Assembly (NCBI GenBank): GCA_965277625.1
Contig: OZ255827.1
Span: 558,001-622,000, forward strand
Length of the DNA: 64,000 nucleotides
Origin: G965195345 sp965277625
GTDB lineage: Bacteria; Pseudomonadota; Gammaproteobacteria; CAKMZV01
Direction of reading: 5' to 3'
Positions 36,940 to 45,366 of this stretch are shown here, piece after piece. Every line of letters starts with the position of its first letter. Within the stretch, counting starts at the first letter, position 1. The notes beneath the pieces are model-generated. The model did not search any database. It saw nothing but the letters and a program-made list of their open reading frames with translations, and was not told the DNA's origin. Position numbers and translations under genes: made by a program.

Positions 36940-38141
36940 GCGGCATGTCCTTTGGTTTTTGTGAGTTCACCTGAGAAGGCTTTTTGGAGCAAGGAATTCT
37001 TGAGTTCGTCTAAGGAGGCGAGTTTTTCGAGGTACTTCGACTCAAGTTGATTTACTTCAACACTGATCCTATCGAGGTTCTTGCATATCTTTTGTTGTTG
37101 AGAAATTACGGGGTATCTAAAGGGAGTTGATTTAAAGTTCTCATGTCCCATATGTGGATTAGCTGTTCCCTTTCGAATGCCACTCTGGTGTTCTTTGAAT
37201 AGACCTGAATTAATAAAGTGATAGAGATACTCCTTAACGAAAATAGTACTATCAAATGAAACCATGAATAGATTATTGCTTAATACCCCATCGATACCAT
37301 AGAAAATATCACCAGCAGAGTTCCCAGTGTTAACAACAACCAAGTCATCCTTAGAAACCAATTTATTAGGATGACAGTCTTTAACATACTTGAGAGACTT
37401 GTCAGTTTTAAAGTCCGATATATAGAGATAACGGCGCAGTCCCTGTTTGAGTTCGTTAAATTGCCCAGGCTTAGGTATCTGGATGCCTTGAGTTGTTTTG
37501 CAAACTGACTCTAAAGTTGTATTAACCCAACCCTCACCACGCTGGCTAAGCACCTGATTCAAATAGCTATCAAATAATTCACGGGCATTTTTAAGATTTT
37601 TCTCGGTGTTAGCACGGGCTTTCTCGATGTCGGCAAAGGCTTGATCGAGGATGGCAACGATACGTTGTTGCTCGGGGATGGGGGGGAGTGGTATTGGAAT
37701 TTCTTTGAGTTTTGCCTTGTTAAGAGTTTTACCCTTTACCTTTACATCCGCACCTACAGCATTATCCCAATCGAAGTTGGTTAATGCCCAATATAGATAA
37801 TCCTTAGCAATATTTATATCATTTCCAATATAAAGAGCAGCTATTGCTTCGTTAGAATATAAATCCGTTCCTGCATATGCAAGACGCCCAAGCGAAAGCT
37901 TAAAGCTTACCAACAATGTTCCAGCTGGAATAACTTTGCAGAGCCGTGCACCCTTATCTGATATGAACTCTTTAGAATCCAACATTACTGGCTTTTTTGT
38001 TAGCGGTAAATCTGCTATTGAGAGCCAAATATTTAAGCCTGTCTTTTCCTTATCCCAAAGTGATGCATCACCTCTAGATGGAGTCTTCCCCAACTCTATT
38101 CTACAAATGTCGCCTAGCTTAACCAGCGGCCATTCCATCAC
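36936..38141 (-). CDS. hsdS: Type I restriction-modification specificity subunit
   Basis: A 401-residue target-recognition subunit with two target recognition domains, each followed by a conserved helix. The first half begins WPLVKLGDICRIELGKTPSRG and ends in LPPIPEQQRIVAILDQAFADIE; the second begins WVNTTLESVCKTTQG and ends in SQQQKICKNLDRISVEVNQLE with LLQKAFSGEL. It sets the DNA site for both methylation and cutting. Overlaps of four bases on each side tie it to hsdM and hsdR. The recognition sequence cannot be read from this. Confidence 0.95.
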   Translation of the reverse strand: MMEWPLVKLGDICRIELGKTPSRGDASLWDKEKTGLNIWLSIADLPLTKKPVMLDSKEFISDKGARLCKVIPAGTLLVSFKLSLGRLAYAGTDLYSNEAIAALYIGNDINIAKDYLYWALTNFDWDNAVGADVKVKGKTLNKAKLKEIPIPLPPIPEQQRIVAILDQAFADIEKARANTEKNLKNARELFDSYLNQVLSQRGEGWVNTTLESVCKTTQGIQIPKPGQFNELKQGLRRYLYISDFKTDKSLKYVKDCHPNKLVSKDDLVVVNTGNSAGDIFYGIDGVLSNNLFMVSFDSTIFVKEYLYHFINSGLFKEHQSGIRKGTANPHMGHENFKSTPFRYPVISQQQKICKNLDRISVEVNQLESKYLEKLASLDELKNSLLQKAFSGELTKTKGHAA

Positions 38142-39592
38142 AGCAACGCCCGAATTTTGCCTAGGATGGCTTCACTCTCTTTATCCAAAGCCCTAATCTC
38201 TTCGATTATCTCTGAGGGCTCTCTAAGGATGATCGCATCATTCTTATTGGGATTCTTAACTGATAGGTCATAGGTACTTTGGTCAATATTGCTGACATCG
38301 ATTGACCAAGACTGTTCTGTTTCAGCCAAGGTCTTCTGTTGGTTTACAAAGTCTTTAAGGTCATTGTCATTGAGTGGGTTGGTCTTACCCATATTTCGAC
38401 CCACATCCAATTGATAAAACCAGATCTTTTTTGTGGGTGCACCCTTCTCAAAGAATAGGACCACGGTTTTAACACCAGCACCAATAAACGTCCCACCAGG
38501 GCAGTCCAAGACACTGTGGAGGTTACAGTCATCCATTAGCGCCTTACGAAGCGCCACAGCCGCATTATCTGTGTTAGACAAAAAAGTATTCTTTATGACC
38601 ACAGCGGCTCGGCCACCAGGCTTTAGCATCTTGATAAAGTGCTGCAGGAACAGGAAGGCAGTCTCACCGGTTTTAATCGGGAAGTTCTGTTGTATCTCTT
38701 TGCGCTCTTTGCCACCAAAGGGGGGATTGGCCAAGATAATGTCATGACGCTGGTTGGGTTGTATGTCTGATAGGTTCTCACCCAGAGTATTGGTATGAAT
38801 CACATTTGGGGCTTCTATGCCATGCAGAATCATATTCATGATGGCGATCACATAGGCCAAAGACTTCTTCTCTTTGGCATAGAAGGTGCGTTCTTGCAGT
38901 GTTCTTAGGTCACTGCTGGACAACCCCTTACGTTGACGAAGGTAGTCATAGGTCTCACATAAGAAGCCTGCAGAGCCTGCTGCACCGTCATAGATGGTTT
39001 CACCTATTTTTGGGTTTGTCACATCAATCATGGCTCTAATCAGCGGTCTGGGCGTGTAGTATTCACCCCCGTTACGACCAGCATTACCCATGTTCTTAAT
39101 CTTTGATTCGTAGAGGTGGGACAACTCATGCTTTTGTTCTTGGGTTCTGAATTGCAGCTCATCGACCTTCTCTAAGGCATCTCTCAAGCTGTAGCCAGAC
39201 TGTATTTTGTTCTTAATCTCGCCAAAGATTTCACCGATTTTATATTCAATGGTGTCAGGACTCTGTGCACGCTCTTTGAAGGACTTGAGATAAGGAAAGA
39301 GTTCCCCATCGACATAGTCCATAAGGTCATCACCAGTCAGGGCAGTGTTGTGGTCGAAGTTACCAGTGCTATCCTTAGGTGCTGCCCAAGCAGACCATCG
39401 GTACTTAGCATCAATGATAAAGCGGTATTGTTTATCTTCTAATTCAGCCTCAAGAGACTTGGTTTGCTCAAGATCATCGAGGTACTTAAGAAACAGCATC
39501 CACGATGTTTGTTCTGTGTAATCGAGTTCGCTGGAGCAGCCTGCATCCTTGTGGAGGATGTCGTCTATGTTCTTAAAAGTTTGTTCAAACAT
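38138..39592 (-). CDS. hsdM: Type I restriction-modification DNA methyltransferase subunit
   Basis: A 484-residue N6-adenine methyltransferase. The catalytic motif ANPPFGG, the SAM-binding region TIYDGAAGSAGFLCETYDYL and the N-terminal HsdM helical domain (MFEQTFKNIDDILHKDAG) are clear. It heads the hsdM-hsdS-hsdR operon. A TATAAT (39665-39670, minus) about 75 bases before the start may be its -10 box, though the -35 is poor. All three genes look intact, so the system is probably active. Confidence 0.96.
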   Translation of the reverse strand: MFEQTFKNIDDILHKDAGCSSELDYTEQTSWMLFLKYLDDLEQTKSLEAELEDKQYRFIIDAKYRWSAWAAPKDSTGNFDHNTALTGDDLMDYVDGELFPYLKSFKERAQSPDTIEYKIGEIFGEIKNKIQSGYSLRDALEKVDELQFRTQEQKHELSHLYESKIKNMGNAGRNGGEYYTPRPLIRAMIDVTNPKIGETIYDGAAGSAGFLCETYDYLRQRKGLSSSDLRTLQERTFYAKEKKSLAYVIAIMNMILHGIEAPNVIHTNTLGENLSDIQPNQRHDIILANPPFGGKERKEIQQNFPIKTGETAFLFLQHFIKMLKPGGRAAVVIKNTFLSNTDNAAVALRKALMDDCNLHSVLDCPGGTFIGAGVKTVVLFFEKGAPTKKIWFYQLDVGRNMGKTNPLNDNDLKDFVNQQKTLAETEQSWSIDVSNIDQSTYDLSVKNPNKNDAIILREPSEIIEEIRALDKESEAILGKIRALL

Positions 39593-39850
39593 TTTTTTTA
39601 TTCTCTTTCGAACCTGAATTGGGGTTATTGGATAAAGGATGACTTAATGATTTAATACTTTATGATTATATCATTCCATTACTCTTTTAAGGATTGCCCG
39701 TCTCCAGCTTAACCAGTTCCTTTTGTAATGAACCATTAAGGCTGATTTCAAAGCAGCTATGGATTTGTTAAAAAATGGGTTTTGGGGAAGGTCACCCGCC
39801 TTAGCAAGCAACAATATTGGATGCAATGGCGGGGTTTAATGTCAATGATT

Positions 39851-39927
39851 TGGTAGTCGCGACTGGGGTCGAACCAGCGACCTCCACCATGTCAAGGTGG
39901 CACTCTAACCAACTGAGCTACGCGACT
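39851..39927 (-). tRNA. tRNA-Val (anticodon GAC)
   Basis: A 77-nt tRNA on the minus strand. The acceptor AGTCGCG pairs fully with CGCGACT, the D-arm reads GCTCAGTTGGTTAGAGT, the anticodon stem CCACC/GGTGG encloses TTGACAT (anticodon GAC), the T-loop is GGTTCGACC, and CCA is encoded. A TATAAT on the minus strand near 39975 could be its promoter. Confidence 0.97.
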
Positions 39928-40058
39928 ATAGGTATTTGAAATAAGGTCATCAATCATCCATAAATGAATGAAGGCGGTATTATACTCAAATTCAATTTGC
40001 TGTATTTGATCATTTCTGCTCAGGTTTTAACCATGCGCAATGAATGTCTATGTTGGAG

Positions 40059-41096
40059 TTATGACAAGGGCTTAGACGGGTCGAACAATAATTGGGGGTT
40101 GTTGTGGGCGTCTGTGATCTTGTCAACACCACACAAAAACATTGCGGTTTGTAGTTGGTTTTGTAAGTGTTGTAATTGGATTTGAACGGCTTCGGTACTG
40201 GTTTGAGCTGGTTTGAGTAAAGGGGCTGCCATGGCGCATAAGTCAGCGCCCAGCACAATGCTTTTCAACATATCGATGCCGTTTCGTACGCCACCGCTGG
40301 CAATGATTTTTAATTGCGGAAAATGTTGTTTTGCGGCTCTGATGCTATGGGGGGTTGGAATGCCCCAATCTTGAAAAATCATGCCCAAATCGTCCACAGT
40401 CGCTCGGCGATGATTTTCAACACGACTCCATGAGGTGCCACCCCGCCCAGCAACGTCTAACCATTGAATACCTGTGGTTTGAATGAGTCGAAGGTCAGCG
40501 AGTGAAAAACCACAACCGACTTCTTTCAAAAATATGGGGATGTCCAATTGTGCATTCAGGTCTGTTATTTTATTGATTAACTGCGAGAAATTTCGGTTGC
40601 CTTCTGGTTGTATGCATTCTTGCAAAGGATTGAGGTGTAGATACAGCGCATCGGCATCAATCTGTTTGACCATTTGTTGTATGTCCCCAATGGTCACACC
40701 GTAGTTTAATTGCACAGCGCCTATGTTGGCAATGATTGGTATGTCAGGGGCATATTGGCGCACTTCAAAACTTTTTGCTGCACTTTTATGGCTCAACATG
40801 ATGCGTTGTGAGCCGACCGCTAATGCAACTTTCTGTTGTTGGGCGGCTTGTGCCAAGCGTTGATTGATAACGACCAATTGATCGTCTTGTCCACCCGTCA
40901 TGGATGAAATGATAAATGGCATTGACAAGTAGCGACGCAAAAAGGTGGTTTGAGTTGACACTTGGTCAAAGTCTATTTCTGGTAGGGCACGATGTTGCAG
41001 TTGAATGGCATCAAAAAAATGCCCATGGCGTTCTATGCCAGCATCTTCTGAAAAGGCATTGATGTGATCGTTTTTACGGTCATTGGTGGCGTTCAT
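40059..41096 (-). CDS. fni: Type 2 isopentenyl-diphosphate delta-isomerase
   Basis: A 345-residue FMN enzyme interconverting isopentenyl and dimethylallyl diphosphate. Family marks are RKNDHI near the N-terminus, the ISSMTGG strand (63-69), AVGSQR, the LHLNPLQE motif, and the FMN phosphate site ASGGVRNG followed by LGADLCAMAAPLL. Type 2 enzymes are typical of archaea, Gram-positives and mevalonate users. Its start overlaps the end of the HMG-CoA reductase gene by four bases, so the two are one transcription unit. The gene symbol fni is the usual name; idi2 is also used. Confidence 0.93.
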   Translation of the reverse strand: MNATNDRKNDHINAFSEDAGIERHGHFFDAIQLQHRALPEIDFDQVSTQTTFLRRYLSMPFIISSMTGGQDDQLVVINQRLAQAAQQQKVALAVGSQRIMLSHKSAAKSFEVRQYAPDIPIIANIGAVQLNYGVTIGDIQQMVKQIDADALYLHLNPLQECIQPEGNRNFSQLINKITDLNAQLDIPIFLKEVGCGFSLADLRLIQTTGIQWLDVAGRGGTSWSRVENHRRATVDDLGMIFQDWGIPTPHSIRAAKQHFPQLKIIASGGVRNGIDMLKSIVLGADLCAMAAPLLKPAQTSTEAVQIQLQHLQNQLQTAMFLCGVDKITDAHNNPQLLFDPSKPLS

Positions 41097-42136
41097 GATG
41101 GGCGTTCAATTTGTAAGTGGGCGTTGATCAGTTCTCCAACATTGGTTTGAGCGGCTAATAAAGATAATTCGCCGCAAGCGACTGTGGCCGCTGCAATGAT
41201 GGCAAGTCGCTGGGCATTCTCCCCAGTCGGGCGATCGTTTTTACAGCCCAATCTTTGTAAATTCTCTGCCATGACACTGTCGTTCTTACCATTACCCACT
41301 GTGCCGACGATCAAGTGCGGAATGTTGACGGAAAAATATAAATCTTTGCCGCGTATTTCCATGTGGGTAAACCCTTGAGAGCCTTCAACGATATTGGCGC
41401 CATCTTGTCCAGTGGCCAGATAAAAAGCCAAAAGCATATTGGCAAAATGTGCATTGGCTGAGCGTATGGAGCCTGCTAAGAGCGAGCCATTCAGGTTTTT
41501 ATGGATGTGCAATGCCATCATTTTTTCAGCCGTGGTGTGCAAGTAGCTGTTTAAATATTTTTCTGGGATCACGCATTCAGCAACCACTTCTTTGCCTCGA
41601 CCCAAGATGCCATTGATGGCTGAGACTTTTTTATCCACACAAATATTGGCAGAAATGGAGGCGTAGTTTAATTCGGGGTGATCCTCGAGTATTTGTTTTT
41701 GGATGGCATCACTGGCCAATGTGGTCATATTGTGACCGCTGGCATCCCCACAAGTATAGGCACAGCGGATGTATAAAAGGTTGCCCAAAAATTGCGGTCT
41801 AAGATCAAGCAGTTTAACAAACTGACTGGTTTTTTCGGCGTGTTTGGCTAAGGTGGAAAAGTTTTGAGCAATGTCTTGCCAAGCCTTTAAGGCGATTGCT
41901 GCATCTTCGGCACGGAAGACGATAGAACGCGTCATTTGTTCGCTGATCAGAGTGATGTTTAACCCACCGCTTTGGGTGCATACACGGGCGCCTCGATTAA
42001 CCGATGGCCACATGGGCGTTTCAAAAGTCGCTAATGGCAATTCAATGTGTTCAGAATTGATTAGATCGCCTTTGATAAGGACCGGTCCAACCCATCGAGT
42101 TGGGATAGGGGTTTGAGTTAGTGGGGACGCTTTCAT
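41093..42136 (-). CDS. Hydroxymethylglutaryl-CoA reductase
   Basis: A 347-residue protein of the HMG-CoA reductase fold, reducing HMG-CoA to mevalonate. The likely catalytic residues are present: Glu39 (ETPMWPSVNRG), Lys in CVDKKVSAING (169-170), Asp245 (GQDGANIV) and His340 in the final LINAHLQIER. The DASGHNM and GTVGNGK segments also belong to the family. Its motifs recall the short class I form. It precedes the type 2 isomerase gene with overlap, so a mevalonate route is expected; the kinases and decarboxylase are not in this window. Confidence 0.9.
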   Translation of the reverse strand: MKASPLTQTPIPTRWVGPVLIKGDLINSEHIELPLATFETPMWPSVNRGARVCTQSGGLNITLISEQMTRSIVFRAEDAAIALKAWQDIAQNFSTLAKHAEKTSQFVKLLDLRPQFLGNLLYIRCAYTCGDASGHNMTTLASDAIQKQILEDHPELNYASISANICVDKKVSAINGILGRGKEVVAECVIPEKYLNSYLHTTAEKMMALHIHKNLNGSLLAGSIRSANAHFANMLLAFYLATGQDGANIVEGSQGFTHMEIRGKDLYFSVNIPHLIVGTVGNGKNDSVMAENLQRLGCKNDRPTGENAQRLAIIAAATVACGELSLLAAQTNVGELINAHLQIERPS

Positions 42137-42263
42137 AGAAGGTTGAATTTTACCTATTTAAGACAAGGGTCGTTTGCCTTTGTGTACGATTGGAGGGTGG
42201 TTTGCTTTGGTGATTTCGCTATGAACGTTCACCAATCTAACCACAGTCGTTTAAAATAACCGC

Positions 42264-43634
42264 ATGTTAGAGTCCTTAAGCAATCGATTACAAAGCACGA
42301 TGAAAAACCTCCGTGGCCAAGCAAGGCTATCGGAGGCACACATTGAAGAAAGCATGCGCGAAATTCGTCGGGCTTTGCTTGAAGCAGATGTGGCCTTGCC
42401 TGTTATTAAACGGTTCATTGAATCGGTGAAGGAAAAGGCATTGGGTCAAAATATTGCCCAAAGTCTGACCCCAGGGCAACAGATTATAAAAATTGTACAA
42501 GATGAATTGGTTGCACTCTTAGGCACTGACAACAGCGCACTGAATTTACGCACCCAACCACCCGCAGTGATTTTAATGGCAGGATTACAAGGGGTCGGTA
42601 AGACCACCAGCGTTGGCAAATTGGCCAAATTACTCAAGGCAGACAAGAAAAAAGTCATGGTTGTCAGTGCCGATACTTATAGACCCGCTGCGCGGCAACA
42701 GTTGGCTGTATTGGCGCAAACCATCGACGTAACCTATTGTGCTGCAGAAGGTGAAACCCAGCCCGTGCAAATTGCTCAAACGGCTTTGTCTGAAGCCAAG
42801 CGTCGATTGTATGATGTGTTAATCGTTGATACGGCAGGTCGGCTGCACGTTGAACAGGATATGATGGATGAAATCGCACAGATTCAGCAAGCCGTTAAGC
42901 CCATAGAAGTGCTTTTGGCCGTCGATGCGCAAGCGGGGCAAGACGCGGTCAACAGTGCCCATGCCTTTCATCAAATATTGCCATTGACCGGTCTGATCAT
43001 GACCAAAAGCGATGGTGATGCGCGTGGTGGCGCCATTTTGTCTGTGCGTGAAGTGACGGGTTGTCCGATTAAATACTTAACCACTGGCGAAAAACCAGAT
43101 GCCATAGAAAAATTCTATCCAGATCGCATTGTTTCAAGAATTTTGGGCATGGGGGATGTGCTCAGTCTGATTGAAGACATTCAGAACCAAACTGATACCC
43201 AAGCCATGGAAAAATCGGCGCAGAAAATGCGTAAAGGCAAGGGCTTCGATATGACCGATTTACGCGAGCAGATGGCGCAAATGTTAAAGATGGGTGGCGC
43301 CTCTTCCATGTTGGGCAAAATTCCAGGCGCAGGGCATCTGACTGAAAAACTCAAAGATCAGATGAATGATAAGCATATCAAACACCAGATGGCGATCATT
43401 GATTCGATGACCCCCATGGAGCGTAGAGAGCCAACCGTCATCAAGCGTACGCGCAAACTTCGCATTGCGAATGGTTCTGGCACTTCAGTACAGTTGGTGA
43501 ACCAGCTGTTAAAACAGCAGCTTCAGATGAATGGCATGATGAAAAAAATGAAAAACCCCAAAATGGCAAAAAAAATGATGAGCGGCATGGGTCAAATGCT
43601 TGGCGGGATGGGCGGAATGCCTCCGCGTTTTTAA
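42264..43634 (+). CDS. ffh: Signal recognition particle protein Ffh
   Basis: The 456-residue SRP54 GTPase that binds signal sequences and 4.5S RNA and delivers ribosomes to FtsY. An N-terminal helical N domain (1-95) precedes the GTPase G domain with GLQGVGKTT (107-115), DTAGR and TKSDGDARGG. The usual TKLDGDARGG carries a Ser here, which still fits TKxD. The Met-rich M domain has repeated KMGG, MMKKM and MGGM. It is divergent from the HMG-CoA reductase gene, and acpP follows after 157 bases instead of the usual rpsP. Confidence 0.97.
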   Translation: MLESLSNRLQSTMKNLRGQARLSEAHIEESMREIRRALLEADVALPVIKRFIESVKEKALGQNIAQSLTPGQQIIKIVQDELVALLGTDNSALNLRTQPPAVILMAGLQGVGKTTSVGKLAKLLKADKKKVMVVSADTYRPAARQQLAVLAQTIDVTYCAAEGETQPVQIAQTALSEAKRRLYDVLIVDTAGRLHVEQDMMDEIAQIQQAVKPIEVLLAVDAQAGQDAVNSAHAFHQILPLTGLIMTKSDGDARGGAILSVREVTGCPIKYLTTGEKPDAIEKFYPDRIVSRILGMGDVLSLIEDIQNQTDTQAMEKSAQKMRKGKGFDMTDLREQMAQMLKMGGASSMLGKIPGAGHLTEKLKDQMNDKHIKHQMAIIDSMTPMERREPTVIKRTRKLRIANGSGTSVQLVNQLLKQQLQMNGMMKKMKNPKMAKKMMSGMGQMLGGMGGMPPRF

Positions 43635-43709
43635 CCATAAACGATTAAAGACATAAAAGATTGACCAGCCATTTTGAATGCGACTATGAATCGTATAAAA
43701 AATATTATG

Positions 43710-43738
43710 CCATTTCATGAAATGGATGAGAGTATAAT
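43710..43738 (+). promoter_or_regulatory. acpP promoter region with a perfect 16-bp palindrome
   Basis: CCATTTCATGAAATGG (43710-43725) is fully self-complementary. It ends eight bases before a perfect TATAAT (43733-43738), so it covers the -35 region of the presumed acpP promoter. No good -35 box is seen, which fits a promoter needing an activator or blocked by a repressor. The protein that binds it is unknown. Confidence 0.6.
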
Positions 43739-43791
43739 ATTCCGATTATTATTAAGTTATAACCCATTTTCAAAACCAGAGGAATAGAATC

Positions 43792-44025
43792 ATGAGTATT
43801 GAAGCACGTGTAAAAGTAATAGTAGCTGAACAATTAGGTGTAGATAAGTCAGAAATTTCAAATGAATCATCATTTGTAGATGACTTGGGGGCAGATTCTT
43901 TAGATACCGTTGAACTCGTCATGGCTCTGGAAGAAGAGTTTGATGCAACCATCCCTGATGAGGATGCGGAGAAGATCACAACGGTACAAGAAGCGATTGA
44001 TTACGTAAGTAAGCAAGACGCTTAA
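43792..44025 (+). CDS. acpP: Acyl carrier protein
   Basis: A 77-residue, very acidic carrier of growing acyl chains. The phosphopantetheine site is Ser36 in GADSLD. A ribosome site (GAGGA) precedes the ATG. It is followed by fabF after 44 bases, with a 6-bp hairpin between them (CCCTGA 44035-44040 with TCAGGG 44048-44053), which may stabilise or separate an acpP-only transcript, useful because ACP is needed in great excess. The usual upstream neighbour, fabG, lies 16 kb away on the other strand. Confidence 0.98.
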   Translation: MSIEARVKVIVAEQLGVDKSEISNESSFVDDLGADSLDTVELVMALEEEFDATIPDEDAEKITTVQEAIDYVSKQDA

Positions 44026-44034
44026 TTCGAAATA

Positions 44035-44053
44035 CCCTGATATTCTTTCAGGG
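44035..44053 (+). other. Hairpin between acpP and fabF
   Basis: CCCTGA and TCAGGG form a 6-bp stem with a 7-base loop. It is followed by an A-rich stretch, not T residues, so on the plus strand it is more a processing or stabilising stem than a terminator. Confidence 0.5.
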
Positions 44054-44069
44054 GTGTAAAAAACAAAAA

Positions 44070-45329
44070 ATGAACGGGCGCCGAGTCGTTGTCACGGGCT
44101 TGGGATGCCTCTCGCCTCTTGGGCTTTCAGTTGAAGAAAATTGGAATGCTTTATTAGCGGCAAAGAGTGGCATCAGAACCATTGATGCATTCGATGTTAG
44201 TGCATTTTCAACTCGAATCGCTGGACAAATCAGAGGTTTTGATCTCTCAGATCGGATGGTTGAAAAGCAGTCCAAGCGGGTGGATGACTTCATCCATTAT
44301 GGACTGGCGACAGCTCAAGAGGCTTTAGCCTCAGCCGGTTTGATTGACGACGACAGACTCAAACAGACTATTTTCAATGAGCGCGCAGGGGTCTGCGTCG
44401 GCTCTGGTATCGGTGGTCTCAATCTTATAGAAAATACCGTAGAAAAATACTTAGAGAAAGGTCCTCGCAAGATTACACCTTTCTACATTCCTGGTGCCAT
44501 AATCAATATGCTGGCGGGGATGATTGCCATTCATTTTGGCTTAAAAGGCCCTAATGTATCGCCTGTGAGCGCTTGCACGACTGGCACCCATGCCATTTCA
44601 TGGGCAGCGCGAATGATTGCTTATGGCGAGGCCGATTTGATGTTAACAGGAAGTTCTGAAAAAGCCTGCACACCAACCGCCATGGGTGGATTTGCTTCGG
44701 CAAGAGCTTTGTCCACCAGAAACGATGAACCGACCAAGGCCAGTCGCCCTTGGGATAAGGATCGGGATGGATTTGTCCTTGCCGATGGTTCGGGGGTTAT
44801 AGTGCTGGAATCATTGGAACACGCTATCAATCGAGGCGCACCCATCATTGCTGAATTAGTCGGCGTTGGTTACAGTGGGGATGCCCACCATATGACCTCC
44901 CCACCAGAAGATGGCGAAGGTGCCGCTCGGTGTATGGCAAACGCGATCAAAGATTCAGGGGTGGAAAAAGAAGCATTTGATTACATCAATGCCCATGGGA
45001 CATCGACACCCGCTGGAGACATCGCTGAAATAAAAGCCATTAAAAAAGTATTTGGGTCTCATTCTAAGAAATTGGCCATCAGTTCTACAAAATCTATGTC
45101 GGGTCATTTGCTCGGTGCATCAGGCTCTGTCGAAGCGGTTTATACCTGTTTGAGTATTCAGCATCAAATGATTCCGCCGACCATCAATTTGGATCATCCA
45201 GATGAAGGCTGCGATTTGGATTTGGTGCCTCATACAGCGCGGGCGGCGCAGATCCGCTATGCTTTGAGTAATTCTTTTGGTTTTGGTGGCTCAAATGGCA
45301 CGCTGGCATTTGCACGCTATGAGCCATAA
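44070..45329 (+). CDS. fabF: 3-oxoacyl-ACP synthase II
   Basis: A 419-residue condensing enzyme for fatty acid elongation, with the thiolase fold. The active-site Cys169 is in SACTTGTHA; the two histidines lie in NAHGTSTPAGD and SGHLLGASG; the C-terminal SNSFGFGGSNG loop is also present. It is cotranscribed with acpP and leads to pabB 37 bases later. Confidence 0.98.
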   Translation: MNGRRVVVTGLGCLSPLGLSVEENWNALLAAKSGIRTIDAFDVSAFSTRIAGQIRGFDLSDRMVEKQSKRVDDFIHYGLATAQEALASAGLIDDDRLKQTIFNERAGVCVGSGIGGLNLIENTVEKYLEKGPRKITPFYIPGAIINMLAGMIAIHFGLKGPNVSPVSACTTGTHAISWAARMIAYGEADLMLTGSSEKACTPTAMGGFASARALSTRNDEPTKASRPWDKDRDGFVLADGSGVIVLESLEHAINRGAPIIAELVGVGYSGDAHHMTSPPEDGEGAARCMANAIKDSGVEKEAFDYINAHGTSTPAGDIAEIKAIKKVFGSHSKKLAISSTKSMSGHLLGASGSVEAVYTCLSIQHQMIPPTINLDHPDEGCDLDLVPHTARAAQIRYALSNSFGFGGSNGTLAFARYEP

Positions 45330-45366
45330 TAGTTATCTATTCACTTAAATTCCATCGACGTCCATC

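Noticed and set aside
33502..39927. Attachment-site duplication of tRNA-Leu or tRNA-Val around the restriction block
   Set aside because: I looked for a second copy of either tRNA 3' end near the block borders and found none.
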